A DNA stretch of 64,000 nucleotides, from assembly GCA_014727915.1 (NCBI GenBank), contig WJMO01000006.1, forward strand, positions 194,137 to 258,136, written 5' to 3'. The number at the start of each line of letters is the position of its first letter. Positions within the stretch are counted from its first letter, which is position 1. This document shows positions 37,658-47,605 of the stretch, one piece after another. The DNA comes from Candidatus Altarchaeales archaeon. Its GTDB lineage: Archaea > Altiarchaeota > Altiarchaeia > IMC4 > SCGC-AAA252-I15. The notes under the pieces are model-generated. The model was given only the letters and a program-made list of their open reading frames with translations. It ran no database searches and had not been told where the DNA came from. The position numbers and the translations under genes are program-made.

Positions 37658-38860
37658 CTAGTACTGGTCCAGCTCCACCTTGGGTATTGTTATCTCGCAC
37701 CGGTTCTCGATGTCCCAGAGGCTGTAGATCTCCCGGGAGGTTATGAAGGATATCGCCTTCCCGGTCTTGCCGGCGCGGCCTGTGCGGCCTATCCGGTGGA
37801 CGTAGCTCTCCGGGTCCTGGGGTATGTCGTAGTTGAACACGTGGCTCACGTCGTCTATGTCCAAGCCCCTCGCGGCAACGTCGGTTGCGACCAGGAATTT
37901 GAACTTGTTCTTCCGGAAGCCTTCCATCACATGCTCCCTCTGCTTCTGGCTGAGGTCTCCGTGTATGGCCTTCGCGTCCAAACCCCTGCGCTTCATCAAT
38001 TTGATGAGCGTGTCAGCCCACCGTTTGGTGTTGCAGAAGACTATCGCGCTGGAGGGGTTCTCCTTCTCGACAACGTCGATGAACACGTCCAGTTTCTCGT
38101 CCTGGCCGATCTCATAGTAGCACTGGTCTATCTCGTCCACGACGAGGTCGTCCTCTCCAGTCGAGATGTTCAGGGGGTTCCGGGTTATCGACTTGGCGAG
38201 TTCCTTTATCTTCTCACCGATGGTCGCGCTGAACAGCATCGTCTGCCTGTCACGTGGCGTGTGGGATATTATCCTGCGTATGTCGTCGATGAATCCCATG
38301 TCCAGCATCCTGTCCGCCTCGTCCAATACGAGCATGCGCACGCCATCCAGGCGGAGCGCCCTCCTGTTAACCAGGTCGAGTATCCGCCCGGGAGTGCCGA
38401 CAACGACTTGCGGGCCCTTTCGGACCATGTCGGCGTGCGCGTTAACGCTCTTGCCACCGTAGACGCAGGCTACATTAACTCTTTTTTTGTAGCCGATCTT
38501 CTTGACCTCGCCGGCGACCTGTATCGCCAACTCCCTCGTGGGAGCCACTATCAAAGATTGAACCCTCCTCTGCTGGGGGTTTACGCCCTCTATGATGGGT
38601 ATGGCGAAGGCGAGGGTCTTGCCCGTGCCCGTCTTCGCCTGCGCTATCATGTCACGGCCCTCAAGCAACGACGGGATCGCCTCGCTCTGTATGGGCATGG
38701 GAGTCTCCATCCCATGATAGTTAAGGTCCTTCATTACATTGGTACTGAGGTCCAAACCGTCAAATCCACTGCTTCTGTCTGCTTTACCTATATTATCCGT
38801 ATTTTCCGCTACGTGTCCTATAGTTTCCATTCTAATCTCTACATTGTCCATAGTGTCCAT
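37658..38860 (-). CDS. DEAD-box ATP-dependent RNA helicase
   Basis: AQAKTGTGKTLAFAIP, LVLDEADRMLDMGF, SATIG, YVHRIGRTGRAGKTG. Confidence 0.95.
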   Translation of the reverse strand: MDTMDNVEIRMETIGHVAENTDNIGKADRSSGFDGLDLSTNVMKDLNYHGMETPMPIQSEAIPSLLEGRDMIAQAKTGTGKTLAFAIPIIEGVNPQQRRVQSLIVAPTRELAIQVAGEVKKIGYKKRVNVACVYGGKSVNAHADMVRKGPQVVVGTPGRILDLVNRRALRLDGVRMLVLDEADRMLDMGFIDDIRRIISHTPRDRQTMLFSATIGEKIKELAKSITRNPLNISTGEDDLVVDEIDQCYYEIGQDEKLDVFIDVVEKENPSSAIVFCNTKRWADTLIKLMKRRGLDAKAIHGDLSQKQREHVMEGFRKNKFKFLVATDVAARGLDIDDVSHVFNYDIPQDPESYVHRIGRTGRAGKTGKAISFITSREIYSLWDIENRCEITIPKVELDQY

Positions 38861-39068
38861 TCTATTCTATTTCTCAATTTTTTACACGTAGAATCAGGGT
38901 TCCTTCCTCACTTGCCTAGTTTTTCAGGTGAAAGTGATACGAATTATCAACAATCTGATAAGTCTGAATCCAAATTCTACTCAACTACAAACAAAAAGGA
39001 AAGACTAGCTTATAAATCAAACAAAAAAAAGGGAAAAATGAACGTTCATATGATAAGGTATGAAAGTT

Positions 39069-39212
39069 CGCCCCCGCAAGGACTTGAACCTTGGACCACT
39101 CGATAGCTGCAACCTGTTACCGGAATGCTGTTTTCCGTCAACGCTTTTGCCCCGCGTAGCGGGGTAAAAGGGTTGTAACAGTCGAGCGCTCTACCAACTG
39201 AGCTACAGAGGC
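39069..39212 (-). tRNA. tRNA-Asn(GUU) with intron
   Basis: GCCTCTG..CGGGGGC acceptor, anticodon stem CTCGA/TCGAG, loop CTGTTA^; intron helix CAACC/GGTTG. Confidence 0.88.
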
Positions 39213-39423
39213 GTGCGTGTAGCTGGATGTTTGTTCTTCCCAGTTTATTATGGCTGGTGCATTGGTCTAAAATATTGGGGTAGTCCCTCCTTAAAAAAAG
39301 TATATGGAGGGAACATTACCAAGGTCATCGAGGACCGTGGGTCCGAAGACCCAGGAAACGCGGACGTTTCTGGGCGCAGAGACCGAAGGTCTCTATCGTG
39401 ACCTAATCGTTGACGGATTTCCG

Positions 39424-40011
39424 TCATTTGGCGAGGTTTTTGTTGGCTCGGAGGCTTGGCCTTACTTTCTCGGCTCCTTTGCCCTTGTTCCGCTGTCCCC
39501 TGCCTTTTTTGCCGGCGGGTGTTTTCCCCCGGAATACCCTGCCCCGGTCTTGTTTGCTCATCCACCCTATTTTCCTGTCTTTCTGTATGGCCGGGTGGCT
39601 TGGGTCTACGAGTATTACCTCATACCATTTGTTTTTGCCGTCCTCCAGCACCCAATATGAGGCTAGGACTTGGAGGTTGGGGTAGTGTTTGGCTGCCCTC
39701 TCCTCCGCTATCCGCTGGATGCTCTTGGCGGCTGTGATCTTGCGGACTCCCATGCGCTTGGGCTTCCGGCCGCGTGTGGGCCTGCTCTTCCGGAGGCTTC
39801 CCCGGCGCACTTTCACCCGGGCGACTATGAATCCTTGTTTGGCCCGGTATCCGTAGTGGCGTGCGCGGTCTATCCTAGTCGGGTTCTCCACGCGCACTAT
39901 TGGCTTGTCCTTCCGCCAGGCCTTCTTCCTCTCCACCAGCACGTCCCCCATCTTGTCCTTCATAGTGTCCTTGGACGTGTATAGTTCCTTGACGTATTTG
40001 CTGTATCCCAT
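39424..40011 (-). CDS. rpl15e: Ribosomal protein L15e
   Basis: MGYSKYVKELY...PTRIDRARHYGYRAKQGFIVARVKVRRGSLRK. Confidence 0.96.
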   Translation of the reverse strand: MGYSKYVKELYTSKDTMKDKMGDVLVERKKAWRKDKPIVRVENPTRIDRARHYGYRAKQGFIVARVKVRRGSLRKSRPTRGRKPKRMGVRKITAAKSIQRIAEERAAKHYPNLQVLASYWVLEDGKNKWYEVILVDPSHPAIQKDRKIGWMSKQDRGRVFRGKTPAGKKGRGQRNKGKGAEKVRPSLRANKNLAK

Positions 40012-40153
40012 AGTATCTCACCATTTTCCCGCTCGGATTCACGGCCTTCTGTGCCGCACACCTCCGACCCCCCATGTTTAGGGAGGTTTTGGGTAGGGAA
40101 TATATACTGCACCCTCGTTTAAAAATGCTATTTAAGGGGTTTTTCCAAAGTAT

Positions 40154-40783
40154 ATGGTAATGCCTTGGAAGAAGTTCGTGAAGTGGTTCAAGGGGATGTT
40201 CGGCAAGCGCAAGATCATACGATTAGGCCTCTATGGGCCGCCTAATTCTGGCAAGACCACGTTAGCCAACAAGATATCCGTCGACTGGACGGGGGAGCCC
40301 CTAGGCCCAGCTAGTGAGGTGCCCCATGAGACCCGTGAGGTGCAGAGGAAGGAGCATGTTGTGGTGGAATCGGACGGGCGGAAGATCGAGATGAACCTGT
40401 TGGACATGCCTGGTATCGCCACCAAGATAGACTTCGAGGAGTTCCTAGAGTATGGGATGAGCAAATCCGACGCCCAGAAGAGGGCGAAGGAGGCGACCAA
40501 GGGGGTTATCGAGGCCATCAAGTGGCTGGAGAACGTGGACACCGCATTGGTGGTGATGGACAGCACCGAGGACCCGTACACGCAGGTGAACATCACCATA
40601 ATCGGGAACCTGGAGGCCCGGGACATACCGGTCATAATAGTCGCCAACAAGATAGACTTGGAGGACGCGGAGCCGGAGAAGATAAGGGAGGCGTTCCCCC
40701 AGCACCCGGTGGTCGAGATATCCGGTTTGAAGGGGGATCACGTGGACGACCTATACAAGGCGATAGCAAAGCATTCAAGGTAA
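40154..40783 (+). CDS. Era-like small GTP-binding protein
   Basis: GLYGPPNSGKTTLANKI, DMPG, VANKID. Confidence 0.9.
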   Translation: MVMPWKKFVKWFKGMFGKRKIIRLGLYGPPNSGKTTLANKISVDWTGEPLGPASEVPHETREVQRKEHVVVESDGRKIEMNLLDMPGIATKIDFEEFLEYGMSKSDAQKRAKEATKGVIEAIKWLENVDTALVVMDSTEDPYTQVNITIIGNLEARDIPVIIVANKIDLEDAEPEKIREAFPQHPVVEISGLKGDHVDDLYKAIAKHSR

Positions 40784-40784
40784 G

Positions 40785-41174
40785 ATGAGCGTTAAACTCG
40801 AGTTCGTTTCGGCGAACGTGCTGGCGGGCATGAGCAGGGGGGAGAAGATGAGTTACATACTCGACCATGTGAAGGAGGACAAGATACTCGTGATAGAGGA
40901 GGGCATGAGCGCCGTCGAAGAGGGCGAGCTGATAACCGCGACGATGGAGTTGGTCGACAAGAAGTTCTCGGGCATAGAAGTCAGCACGCTGAGGGAGAAG
41001 AGCGAGGAGGGCATAAGGGAGAAGCTGATAAGGATGCTCGGCGGTCGGACGGGAGGTTTGACAGTCATCGGTCCGTCAAAGCTGGTCAGACAGATCAAGA
41101 AGGACCCAAGGCACATATCATTGCTGGCAGGCGAAGACGAGGAGCGGGAGAAGAGCAGCAAACGGAAAAAGTAA
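40785..41174 (+). CDS. DUF2073-family protein
   Basis: VKLEFVSANVLAGMSRGEKMSYILDHVKEDKILVIEEGMSAVEEGELI, downstream of the Era-like GTPase. Confidence 0.8.
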   Translation: MSVKLEFVSANVLAGMSRGEKMSYILDHVKEDKILVIEEGMSAVEEGELITATMELVDKKFSGIEVSTLREKSEEGIREKLIRMLGGRTGGLTVIGPSKLVRQIKKDPRHISLLAGEDEEREKSSKRKK

Positions 41175-41214
41175 CTCAGAGGATACCAGCAGGCTTTTTA
41201 TGCAAAGCATTTAA

Positions 41215-41229
41215 TAGTACATTGTACTA
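41215..41229. promoter_or_regulatory. Perfect inverted repeat abutting the start codon of the Zn-ribbon gene (candidate operator)
   Basis: TAGTAC att GTACTA directly downstream of a TATA-like ATTTAATA. Confidence 0.4.
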
Positions 41230-41609
41230 TGCCACATAAGTGTGCGCGCTGCTCCAGGATATTCGAGGACGGGGCACCGGAGCTGAGCGAAGGCTGCGGA
41301 TGCGGCAGCAGGGTATTTCTCTATTTGAGGGCTGACTACGCAGGGACCAAGGAGGAGACCATCAAGGTCCTGGAGGAGAAGGAGATAAGCGAGAGCGACC
41401 TTGAATGGCTGGATGACGAGTTCAAGGACCGGCTGAGGGAGACTGGGAAGCCGGTAAGCCTGGACATAGAGAACGTGCTGAGGGTCGACGAGGGCAAGTT
41501 CCACCTGAACCTCCAGAGCCTCATGCGAGGAGAGCCGGTCGTCATAAAAGCAGCTGAGGGAGTCTACTACATCGACATACAGTATGGGATGAAGCCTAAG
41601 AGGAAGTGA
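41229..41609 (+). CDS. Zn-ribbon-containing archaeal protein
   Basis: HKCARCSRIFEDGAPELSEGCGCGSRVFLY. Confidence 0.8.
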   Translation: MPHKCARCSRIFEDGAPELSEGCGCGSRVFLYLRADYAGTKEETIKVLEEKEISESDLEWLDDEFKDRLRETGKPVSLDIENVLRVDEGKFHLNLQSLMRGEPVVIKAAEGVYYIDIQYGMKPKRK

Positions 41610-42413
41610 TCACCTAATGCGCTTCCGGGCTTCTTCCAGCATTATCTGCGCCACGAACCAAGCGAGCCTGCGGTCGTGTTTGTGGGAGTAGCCGTTGTCG
41701 TTTGGCATGTACTCTTCCTCATATTGTATCCTGTCCGCCGGCTTGTACCTGGGGTGGACTCCCCGGTCATCCCTGACCAGGTAGCCGATGCCCGTCGACC
41801 TGGCAGCAGAGTCCAGGAACACCGCAGCCCTGTGTATCATATCACGGCGCTCACGGTTTCCGCCCTCAACCCCTGGGAAAAGCTTGTTGTATCCGTCAAC
41901 TTCCGAGCTGGAATATAGAAGAAACTTCTCGGACCTGCCCGCGCCGACGAAGCTGGAGAGGAGGGAGGGTATCGACCCTTCCATGCCGCTGTCCAGGAAA
42001 ACGTAGCCGCGTGCATCTTCTGGCGTGACGTTCCTGCCGGCAAGGTAGTCGACGACCAGGTTCTCGCCGCCCTCCCTTTGCAATGCCTCCATCAGAACCT
42101 TCTCAGGCAGGTCCAAAAGGATTATGTCATCGCGTGGTATGCCATGGTTGGGAGCTAGCTTCCTGCCCACCAGGTAGGGCAGCCTGCACGCCCCTCCTAT
42201 GTGCACCATCTTCCTCCCTCTGAAACGTTCTAGGACGTGCTCTTCGAAGTCGCAGACCACCGGGGCGCTCTTCTTCGCCAAGGCTATGGTTCCTGCGAAA
42301 TCCACCTGATCCAGCCTGTCAGGCATTTGGAGGTGCACCTGGCCTATGTAATCCTCAAGGGATTGGTCGGGCGCTCTTCCGATGCCAGGCCAGTTCTGTA
42401 TAACCCTCGTCAT
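41610..42413 (-). CDS. Hypothetical protein
   Basis: 267 aa uninterrupted ORF; no family recognised. Confidence 0.5.
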   Translation of the reverse strand: MTRVIQNWPGIGRAPDQSLEDYIGQVHLQMPDRLDQVDFAGTIALAKKSAPVVCDFEEHVLERFRGRKMVHIGGACRLPYLVGRKLAPNHGIPRDDIILLDLPEKVLMEALQREGGENLVVDYLAGRNVTPEDARGYVFLDSGMEGSIPSLLSSFVGAGRSEKFLLYSSSEVDGYNKLFPGVEGGNRERRDMIHRAAVFLDSAARSTGIGYLVRDDRGVHPRYKPADRIQYEEEYMPNDNGYSHKHDRRLAWFVAQIMLEEARKRIR

Positions 42414-42481
42414 CCTAGGATATACTCTAGGAACCTGGATAATTTATTTGTCTTTTAATCGCTGACACATAGTATATTGAG

Positions 42482-43813
42482 ATGATCCACCCCATAGAAG
42501 GCCGCTACGGACGCGCTGAAGTGAAAGCTGTTTTTGAGGAGGAGAACAAGCTCCAGCGGATGCTCGACGTCGAAGCCGCGCTTTCCCGGGCGCATGCGGC
42601 GGTTGGGAACATCCCGAAGAAGGACGCCGACATAATATCCCGGAAGGCCAAGACAAGGCATGTCAAGGTGGCGAGGGTGAGGGCCATAGAGCGGGAGATA
42701 AACCATGATGTGATGGCCGTGGTGAAAGCGCTGTCAGAGCAGTGCGGGGAGTCCGGTAAGCACGTCCACCTTGGAGCCACATCCAACGACATAACGGACA
42801 CCGCGCTCGCATTGCAGCTGAAGGACTACATCGCATGCTTGGAGGACGCGCTTAAGGGCGTGAGGAAGGAGCTAGCAAGGCAGGCGAGGAAGAACATCGA
42901 CCTTGTCTGCGTCGGCCGCACACACGCACAGCATGCGGTCCCCACAACATACGGTCTGAAATTCGCCATATACGCCCTTGAAGTCCAACGACACGTCGAA
43001 AGGCTGCGGGAGGCCAAGAGGAGGATACTGGTTGGTCAGATGACCGGCGCAGTCGGCACCCAGGCAGCCTTCGGAAAGCACGCCGTCAGGATACAGAGGC
43101 ACGTGATGAAAGACCTGGGGCTCAGGACGGTGGAGGTCAGCAACCAGGTCATACAACGGGACAGGCACGCGGAGTTCATGCTTTTGCTCGCGCTGATAGC
43201 CGAGACATTGAACAAGGTCGCCACGGAGATACGTAACCTGCAGAGGACGGAGATAGACGAGGTCCGCGAGGGGTTCGGCAAGAAGCAGGTGGGCTCGTCG
43301 ACCATGCCGCATAAGATGAACCCCATACACGCGGAGAGGATAGGCGGCATCGCAAGGGTCATAAAAGCCGACGCCATGGCAGCATTGGAGAACATCCCAT
43401 TATGGCATGAGAGGGACCTCACCAACAGCAGCTGCGAGAGGATCATAATACCCGAGGCCTGCATACTCACAGACTACATGCTACAGCTCACCATAGACCT
43501 GGTGAAGAACCTGGCGTTCAACAAGGCCAACATAAAACGGAACCTGGAGATGACCCAGGGCCGGATAATGGCCGAGTCGGTGATGATAAAGCTCTCGGAG
43601 AAGGGGTATGGGAGGCAGCGGGCCCACGCGGTGGTCAGGGACTGCGCCCTGGAAAGCTACCGGAAGAACATCCACTTCAAGGGCACGCTCATGAAGAACC
43701 GGACCGTCACAAAATACCTGTCAGAGGACGAGATAGACAGGGCACTTGACCCTGAACGCTATGTTGGAACCTCGAAGCAGCAGGTAAAAGCTGCGCTGAA
43801 GAAGCTCAGATGA
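42482..43813 (+). CDS. purB: Adenylosuccinate lyase
   Basis: HVHLGATSNDITDTA, GRTHAQHAVPTTYGLK, GSSTMPHKMNPIHAERI. Confidence 0.95.
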   Translation: MIHPIEGRYGRAEVKAVFEEENKLQRMLDVEAALSRAHAAVGNIPKKDADIISRKAKTRHVKVARVRAIEREINHDVMAVVKALSEQCGESGKHVHLGATSNDITDTALALQLKDYIACLEDALKGVRKELARQARKNIDLVCVGRTHAQHAVPTTYGLKFAIYALEVQRHVERLREAKRRILVGQMTGAVGTQAAFGKHAVRIQRHVMKDLGLRTVEVSNQVIQRDRHAEFMLLLALIAETLNKVATEIRNLQRTEIDEVREGFGKKQVGSSTMPHKMNPIHAERIGGIARVIKADAMAALENIPLWHERDLTNSSCERIIIPEACILTDYMLQLTIDLVKNLAFNKANIKRNLEMTQGRIMAESVMIKLSEKGYGRQRAHAVVRDCALESYRKNIHFKGTLMKNRTVTKYLSEDEIDRALDPERYVGTSKQQVKAALKKLR

Positions 43814-44738
43814 GGAATATCTTCTTCTTCAACACCACATAGGAAACTTCACTACCCTGGGAGACCCCGTCCGTCGCCTTCACATCGTGGTTCTCATAGT
43901 CTTCCAAGTCCATAATCTGCACCCCGTCCGGCCGGACCTCGGTCACGATCGCCCTGCGGACGCCATCGGAGGTCGCGAGCACCTTCGAATCCAACAGCTT
44001 GTTCATTGTGGCCGACTTCACCTTCCCAGATGACAAGTCCAGGGTCTTAACCGTCTTGCCAAGCTCCAAGACCCTCACCAGGCGCGAGCCATACTCGAGG
44101 AAATCCCCCACGCCAAAATGGGGGCTCTTTATGCTGAAATAATGCCGGTAAACATCCTTACCGTCCCTTTTCCCATATAGTTTGGAGGATTCTTTCACAA
44201 GGTAGCCGTCTCGTATGAGGTCGTTCACTTTCTCCCGAGCATAGGCCAGTGAGGTCAGATAATGGTCTACGCCCCCCTTGACCTTCTCGGCCTTCATCAG
44301 CTTATTGTAGTCTAGGTCAAGGTCCAATCCGTCCGTCCGAACCTGCAAGACCGCCTCGAAGTATCCTGTGCCCAGCTTCCGGCAGGTGTCGCAGGTCACA
44401 TGCTCCGGCACCACAGACCACTCCAACACCTCCTTCGCCTTCGCACCCTTGTAGGATACCTTAACGTCCGCAACAAGTTTGGTCTTCCCCTTGGCGTGCT
44501 CGTGCTGGACCCTGGCAACCCTCACCTCAGCCCCGGGTGGAGCCTTCAGGCTCCGGACCACTAGATCCTTGAACATCTCCTCCTCGTTGTCGTACCACCT
44601 GCCCTTGAAGAACTTCAAACCGCACCCGCAGAGCCTGTAACCCTGTTTCCTAATGGAAAGAGGGTGTTCCCTGAGGTAGCAGGACGCGCAGACTCCAGTG
44701 GACGGTTCGCCGCATACGGGGCACTTCAAACCTGTCAT
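43806..44738 (-). CDS. nmd3: NMD3-family ribosome export/assembly protein
   Basis: CPVCGEPSTGVCASCYL..LCGCGLKFFKGRW; C..C Zn motif HVTCDTCRKL. Confidence 0.88.
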   Translation of the reverse strand: MTGLKCPVCGEPSTGVCASCYLREHPLSIRKQGYRLCGCGLKFFKGRWYDNEEEMFKDLVVRSLKAPPGAEVRVARVQHEHAKGKTKLVADVKVSYKGAKAKEVLEWSVVPEHVTCDTCRKLGTGYFEAVLQVRTDGLDLDLDYNKLMKAEKVKGGVDHYLTSLAYAREKVNDLIRDGYLVKESSKLYGKRDGKDVYRHYFSIKSPHFGVGDFLEYGSRLVRVLELGKTVKTLDLSSGKVKSATMNKLLDSKVLATSDGVRRAIVTEVRPDGVQIMDLEDYENHDVKATDGVSQGSEVSYVVLKKKIFLI

Positions 44739-44777
44739 GGCGTATTTATAAGGGCATTTACCCTATAAAGTAGGGCT

Positions 44778-44933
44778 ATGGCCAGGAACAAGGAACAAGG
44801 CAAGAAGGAGGAGCTCGTGAAGGCCAACAGGGTCAGGAAGAGGGCTCCGATCTGGGTTTTCGCCAAAACCAACAGGGGCACAAGGGACAGCCCCAAGAGC
44901 AGGCGAAACTGGCGCAGAAACAGCCTATTCTAA
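44778..44933 (+). CDS. rpl39e: Ribosomal protein L39e
   Basis: 51 aa: MARNKEQGKKEELVKANRVRKRAPIWVFAKTNRGTRDSPKSRRNWRRNSLF; below the ORF track cutoff. Confidence 0.95.
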   Translation: MARNKEQGKKEELVKANRVRKRAPIWVFAKTNRGTRDSPKSRRNWRRNSLF

Positions 44934-44938
44934 ACCTC

Positions 44939-45535
44939 TTAATCCAGTTTTCTGAGCATAAGCTTTCGTGTTATCAGCGAATAGGGGCTGTGATGTGTGT
45001 CACTCCCTGGATTTCCTATCGCCAGCGTGTTCAAAACCATGTTCTCAGCGCTCGACGCAAGATTCGAATCTCCAAGACCGTCAAATAGTGCGTTTCCAAG
45101 GTATCCCCCCCATGAGCCATATAATGCCTGAGCCACGCTCAACCCCATCCTTGTGCGGTCGTCTGCTGACCGCATCCTTGACGTTAAAGGCCTTAACTCA
45201 TCCACCGGCTTCCTGTCACCGGCGAAATCATCAGGTATGGCGCCTGCAACAGCGCTTAGAAGCGTGTGAGGGGGAAGACGCTCAAAGACGCCCCTGGCAT
45301 CGGTCAGGCTCCTCACAGGATAGTCACGGCCAGCATTGAGCTCGTCAGCGGCACGGTTCTGGCGGTCCTCTCCAAGCCCCTTAAGAAGGTCTGACACCTC
45401 AGCAGCACGCACGCCAACAACCAACGTCCCATCATCTTTCAACTCGACAGTAGGGTGCTTCACAGTAGGGGCGGGTTTAGGTTGAGCCACTGTATAAGCT
45501 ATAAGGAAGGGGTTGTTTTTAACCTTGCTTGACAT
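44939..45535 (-). CDS. Hypothetical protein
   Basis: 198 aa; no recognised family; overlaps the start of trxB. Confidence 0.5.
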   Translation of the reverse strand: MSSKVKNNPFLIAYTVAQPKPAPTVKHPTVELKDDGTLVVGVRAAEVSDLLKGLGEDRQNRAADELNAGRDYPVRSLTDARGVFERLPPHTLLSAVAGAIPDDFAGDRKPVDELRPLTSRMRSADDRTRMGLSVAQALYGSWGGYLGNALFDGLGDSNLASSAENMVLNTLAIGNPGSDTHHSPYSLITRKLMLRKLD

Positions 45536-46403
45536 GGACGTATGCTCTCAGCGCTGCAGTCGCACCCTCGCCGACCGCCGTAGCGATCTGAGGGACACCA
45601 CCCGTAACGTCACCAGCCGCATAGACCCCGGGTATGTTCGTCTCCATGTCACGGTTGACCCCGATGAAGCTGCGCTCATCCAATTCAACACCGGACTGTT
45701 TTGCCAACTCAGTTGAGGGGGTGCTGCCCTGGCAGATGAACACGCCGTTAACCTCCAGGTCCTTGCCCGACTTCAGCCTAACGCCCTCAACAAACTCTGA
45801 GCCGACTATCTCAGAGAGAGAATCCTCCAAGACCTCAACGCCTGACTTCTTAAGGCGTTCTTGCAGACTCTCCTCGGCTTTGATCTCATCCGCTACCAGG
45901 TAGGTCTTTGAAGACAGGTCGTCAATGTACACCGCATCCTCAACTGCCATGTTGCCCCCGCCCACGACCGCGACAGCCTTTCCCTTGAAGAGGGGACCAT
46001 CACAGGTTGCGCAGTAGCTCACGCCCCTGCCGCTGAACTCCTCCTCGCCCTTGACCGACGCCTTCACCGTCTGACCTCCGGTGGCTAGTATCACGGCCTT
46101 GCATGAGAGCTCACGGTCGCGTAAGGTGACGTTCTTCACATCCCCCGCTAGGCCGAGCATGATCGCCTCGTTGTAGACGAACTCCACACCCAATCCTTTT
46201 GCATGGTCGGACATCCTCTTGGACAGTTCCTCGCCTGTCACGTGCCTGTCGCCAGGCCAGTTCTCAATCTCCGAAGCCATTAACACCTTACCGCCGAGTG
46301 ACCCACGCTCCACGACCAAAGCCTTCAAACCCCGGCGTACACAGTATATCCCGGCTGTAAGGCCCGCTGGGCCGCCCCCGATGATGACAACGTCATAGTC
46401 CAT
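45519..46403 (-). CDS. trxB: Thioredoxin reductase
   Basis: VVIIGGGPAGLTAGIYCVRRGLKALVVE, SYCATCDGPLF, VYAAGDVTGG. Confidence 0.95.
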   Translation of the reverse strand: MDYDVVIIGGGPAGLTAGIYCVRRGLKALVVERGSLGGKVLMASEIENWPGDRHVTGEELSKRMSDHAKGLGVEFVYNEAIMLGLAGDVKNVTLRDRELSCKAVILATGGQTVKASVKGEEEFSGRGVSYCATCDGPLFKGKAVAVVGGGNMAVEDAVYIDDLSSKTYLVADEIKAEESLQERLKKSGVEVLEDSLSEIVGSEFVEGVRLKSGKDLEVNGVFICQGSTPSTELAKQSGVELDERSFIGVNRDMETNIPGVYAAGDVTGGVPQIATAVGEGATAALRAYVHVKQG

Positions 46404-46415
46404 TCTTCAAAGGCA

Positions 46416-46832
46416 CTATTTGACCTCCAATCTTATTAGTACCTCACCGCCTTTAACCAGCTCGGCTACCAGGTCCCTGCCTAGGTCGCATGCAGCCTTG
46501 TCCGCATGAACAGCCAATGTCCTAGAGCAGACATAAGGGCTCTTCCTTATGACGAAGTCTGTCGGATGGTCCAATGTAAGGCCCGGATGCCCTTGGGCTG
46601 TGACCTTTTCCGTCAACCCGCCGCACTCTATGGCAATCTCCAAAACCGCATCCTCTCCCCTCAGAGAATCCCTGAACTCGGGTGATAGGTCAGCCATTGC
46701 CTTGCCGGATGATACCGCGAATATGCAATCCCCCCGTTCAGTAAGATTGCCTTCGCAGGTGAACTCCAAAGTGGACCTATGGAGGCACAGGACGTTCGGG
46801 TGGCCCCTTGCACGGACCAGCTCACCTGGCAT
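46416..46832 (-). CDS. DUF371-family archaeal protein
   Basis: VRARGHPNVLCLHRSTLEFTCEGNLTERGDCIFAVSSGKAM. Confidence 0.85.
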   Translation of the reverse strand: MPGELVRARGHPNVLCLHRSTLEFTCEGNLTERGDCIFAVSSGKAMADLSPEFRDSLRGEDAVLEIAIECGGLTEKVTAQGHPGLTLDHPTDFVIRKSPYVCSRTLAVHADKAACDLGRDLVAELVKGGEVLIRLEVK

Positions 46833-47571
46833 CCAACACCCCCTTCAACGCCGTCCCATAGTCGGCTTCAACCCCGAGTTTGCTGAAGTAGTTGACTATG
46901 TTCCCGACGTCCCGCTGGAGGAACTCCATGGAACGAGGATGATCCAATAGAACTCCGGCGCTGAAGTCTATGACCACCGCCCCCCCATAGTCGAGTATGT
47001 TATACTCTGAAAGGTCCGCGTGGACGAGGCGGAGCTTGTACATCTCACCCACAAAACCCATCACCTCACGGTAGCATGCCCCAGGGTCGGATGGGCCCTC
47101 TTCCTTCAGCTTCGGGGCTGGAACGCCCCCATCACCGATGAACTCCATGACGAGAACGTTCTTATGCTGTTCTATGGGCTTGGGACACCTCACCTTCTCG
47201 CAGACCCTGCTCAGGTTCTTATACTCCTTCTGAGCCCACATCTGAACCAGCTGCCGCCGGTTCTTCCAAGACGCGAAACGAGGATCTCCACGGATGTACT
47301 TGCTCATATGCCTGAAATCTGAGGTCTCGTTCTTGTATATCTTCAAGGCGACATCCTCACCGTCCCTGAGGCCATGGTATACGCTGGCCTCCTTCCCGGT
47401 CGAAACCACGCCCGTTATCTCGGTGAAAGCCTCCTTCTTAGCGAGCTTGTACAATGCCATCAGAGTGTCCTTGTCGAAGACCGACTCGCTGATCTTACGG
47501 CTGGAAGACCTCTGCCTGGCGCTCTTAAGGCCTGTGACGTCGAACCTCTGGAACAGATCGGCTTCATCCAT
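46822..47571 (-). CDS. rio1: RIO1-type serine protein kinase
   Basis: GVVSTGKEASVYHGL, LVHADLSEYNILDYGGAVVIDFSAGV. Confidence 0.93.
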   Translation of the reverse strand: MDEADLFQRFDVTGLKSARQRSSSRKISESVFDKDTLMALYKLAKKEAFTEITGVVSTGKEASVYHGLRDGEDVALKIYKNETSDFRHMSKYIRGDPRFASWKNRRQLVQMWAQKEYKNLSRVCEKVRCPKPIEQHKNVLVMEFIGDGGVPAPKLKEEGPSDPGACYREVMGFVGEMYKLRLVHADLSEYNILDYGGAVVIDFSAGVLLDHPRSMEFLQRDVGNIVNYFSKLGVEADYGTALKGVLDAR

Positions 47572-47605
47572 TTAGAATAGGAATTACAGCTTCCGAATAA
47601 AAGAA

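Noticed and set aside
37796-39106. 436 aa plus-strand ORF
   Set aside because: Antisense shadow of the DEAD-box helicase gene, ending in tRNA-Asn.
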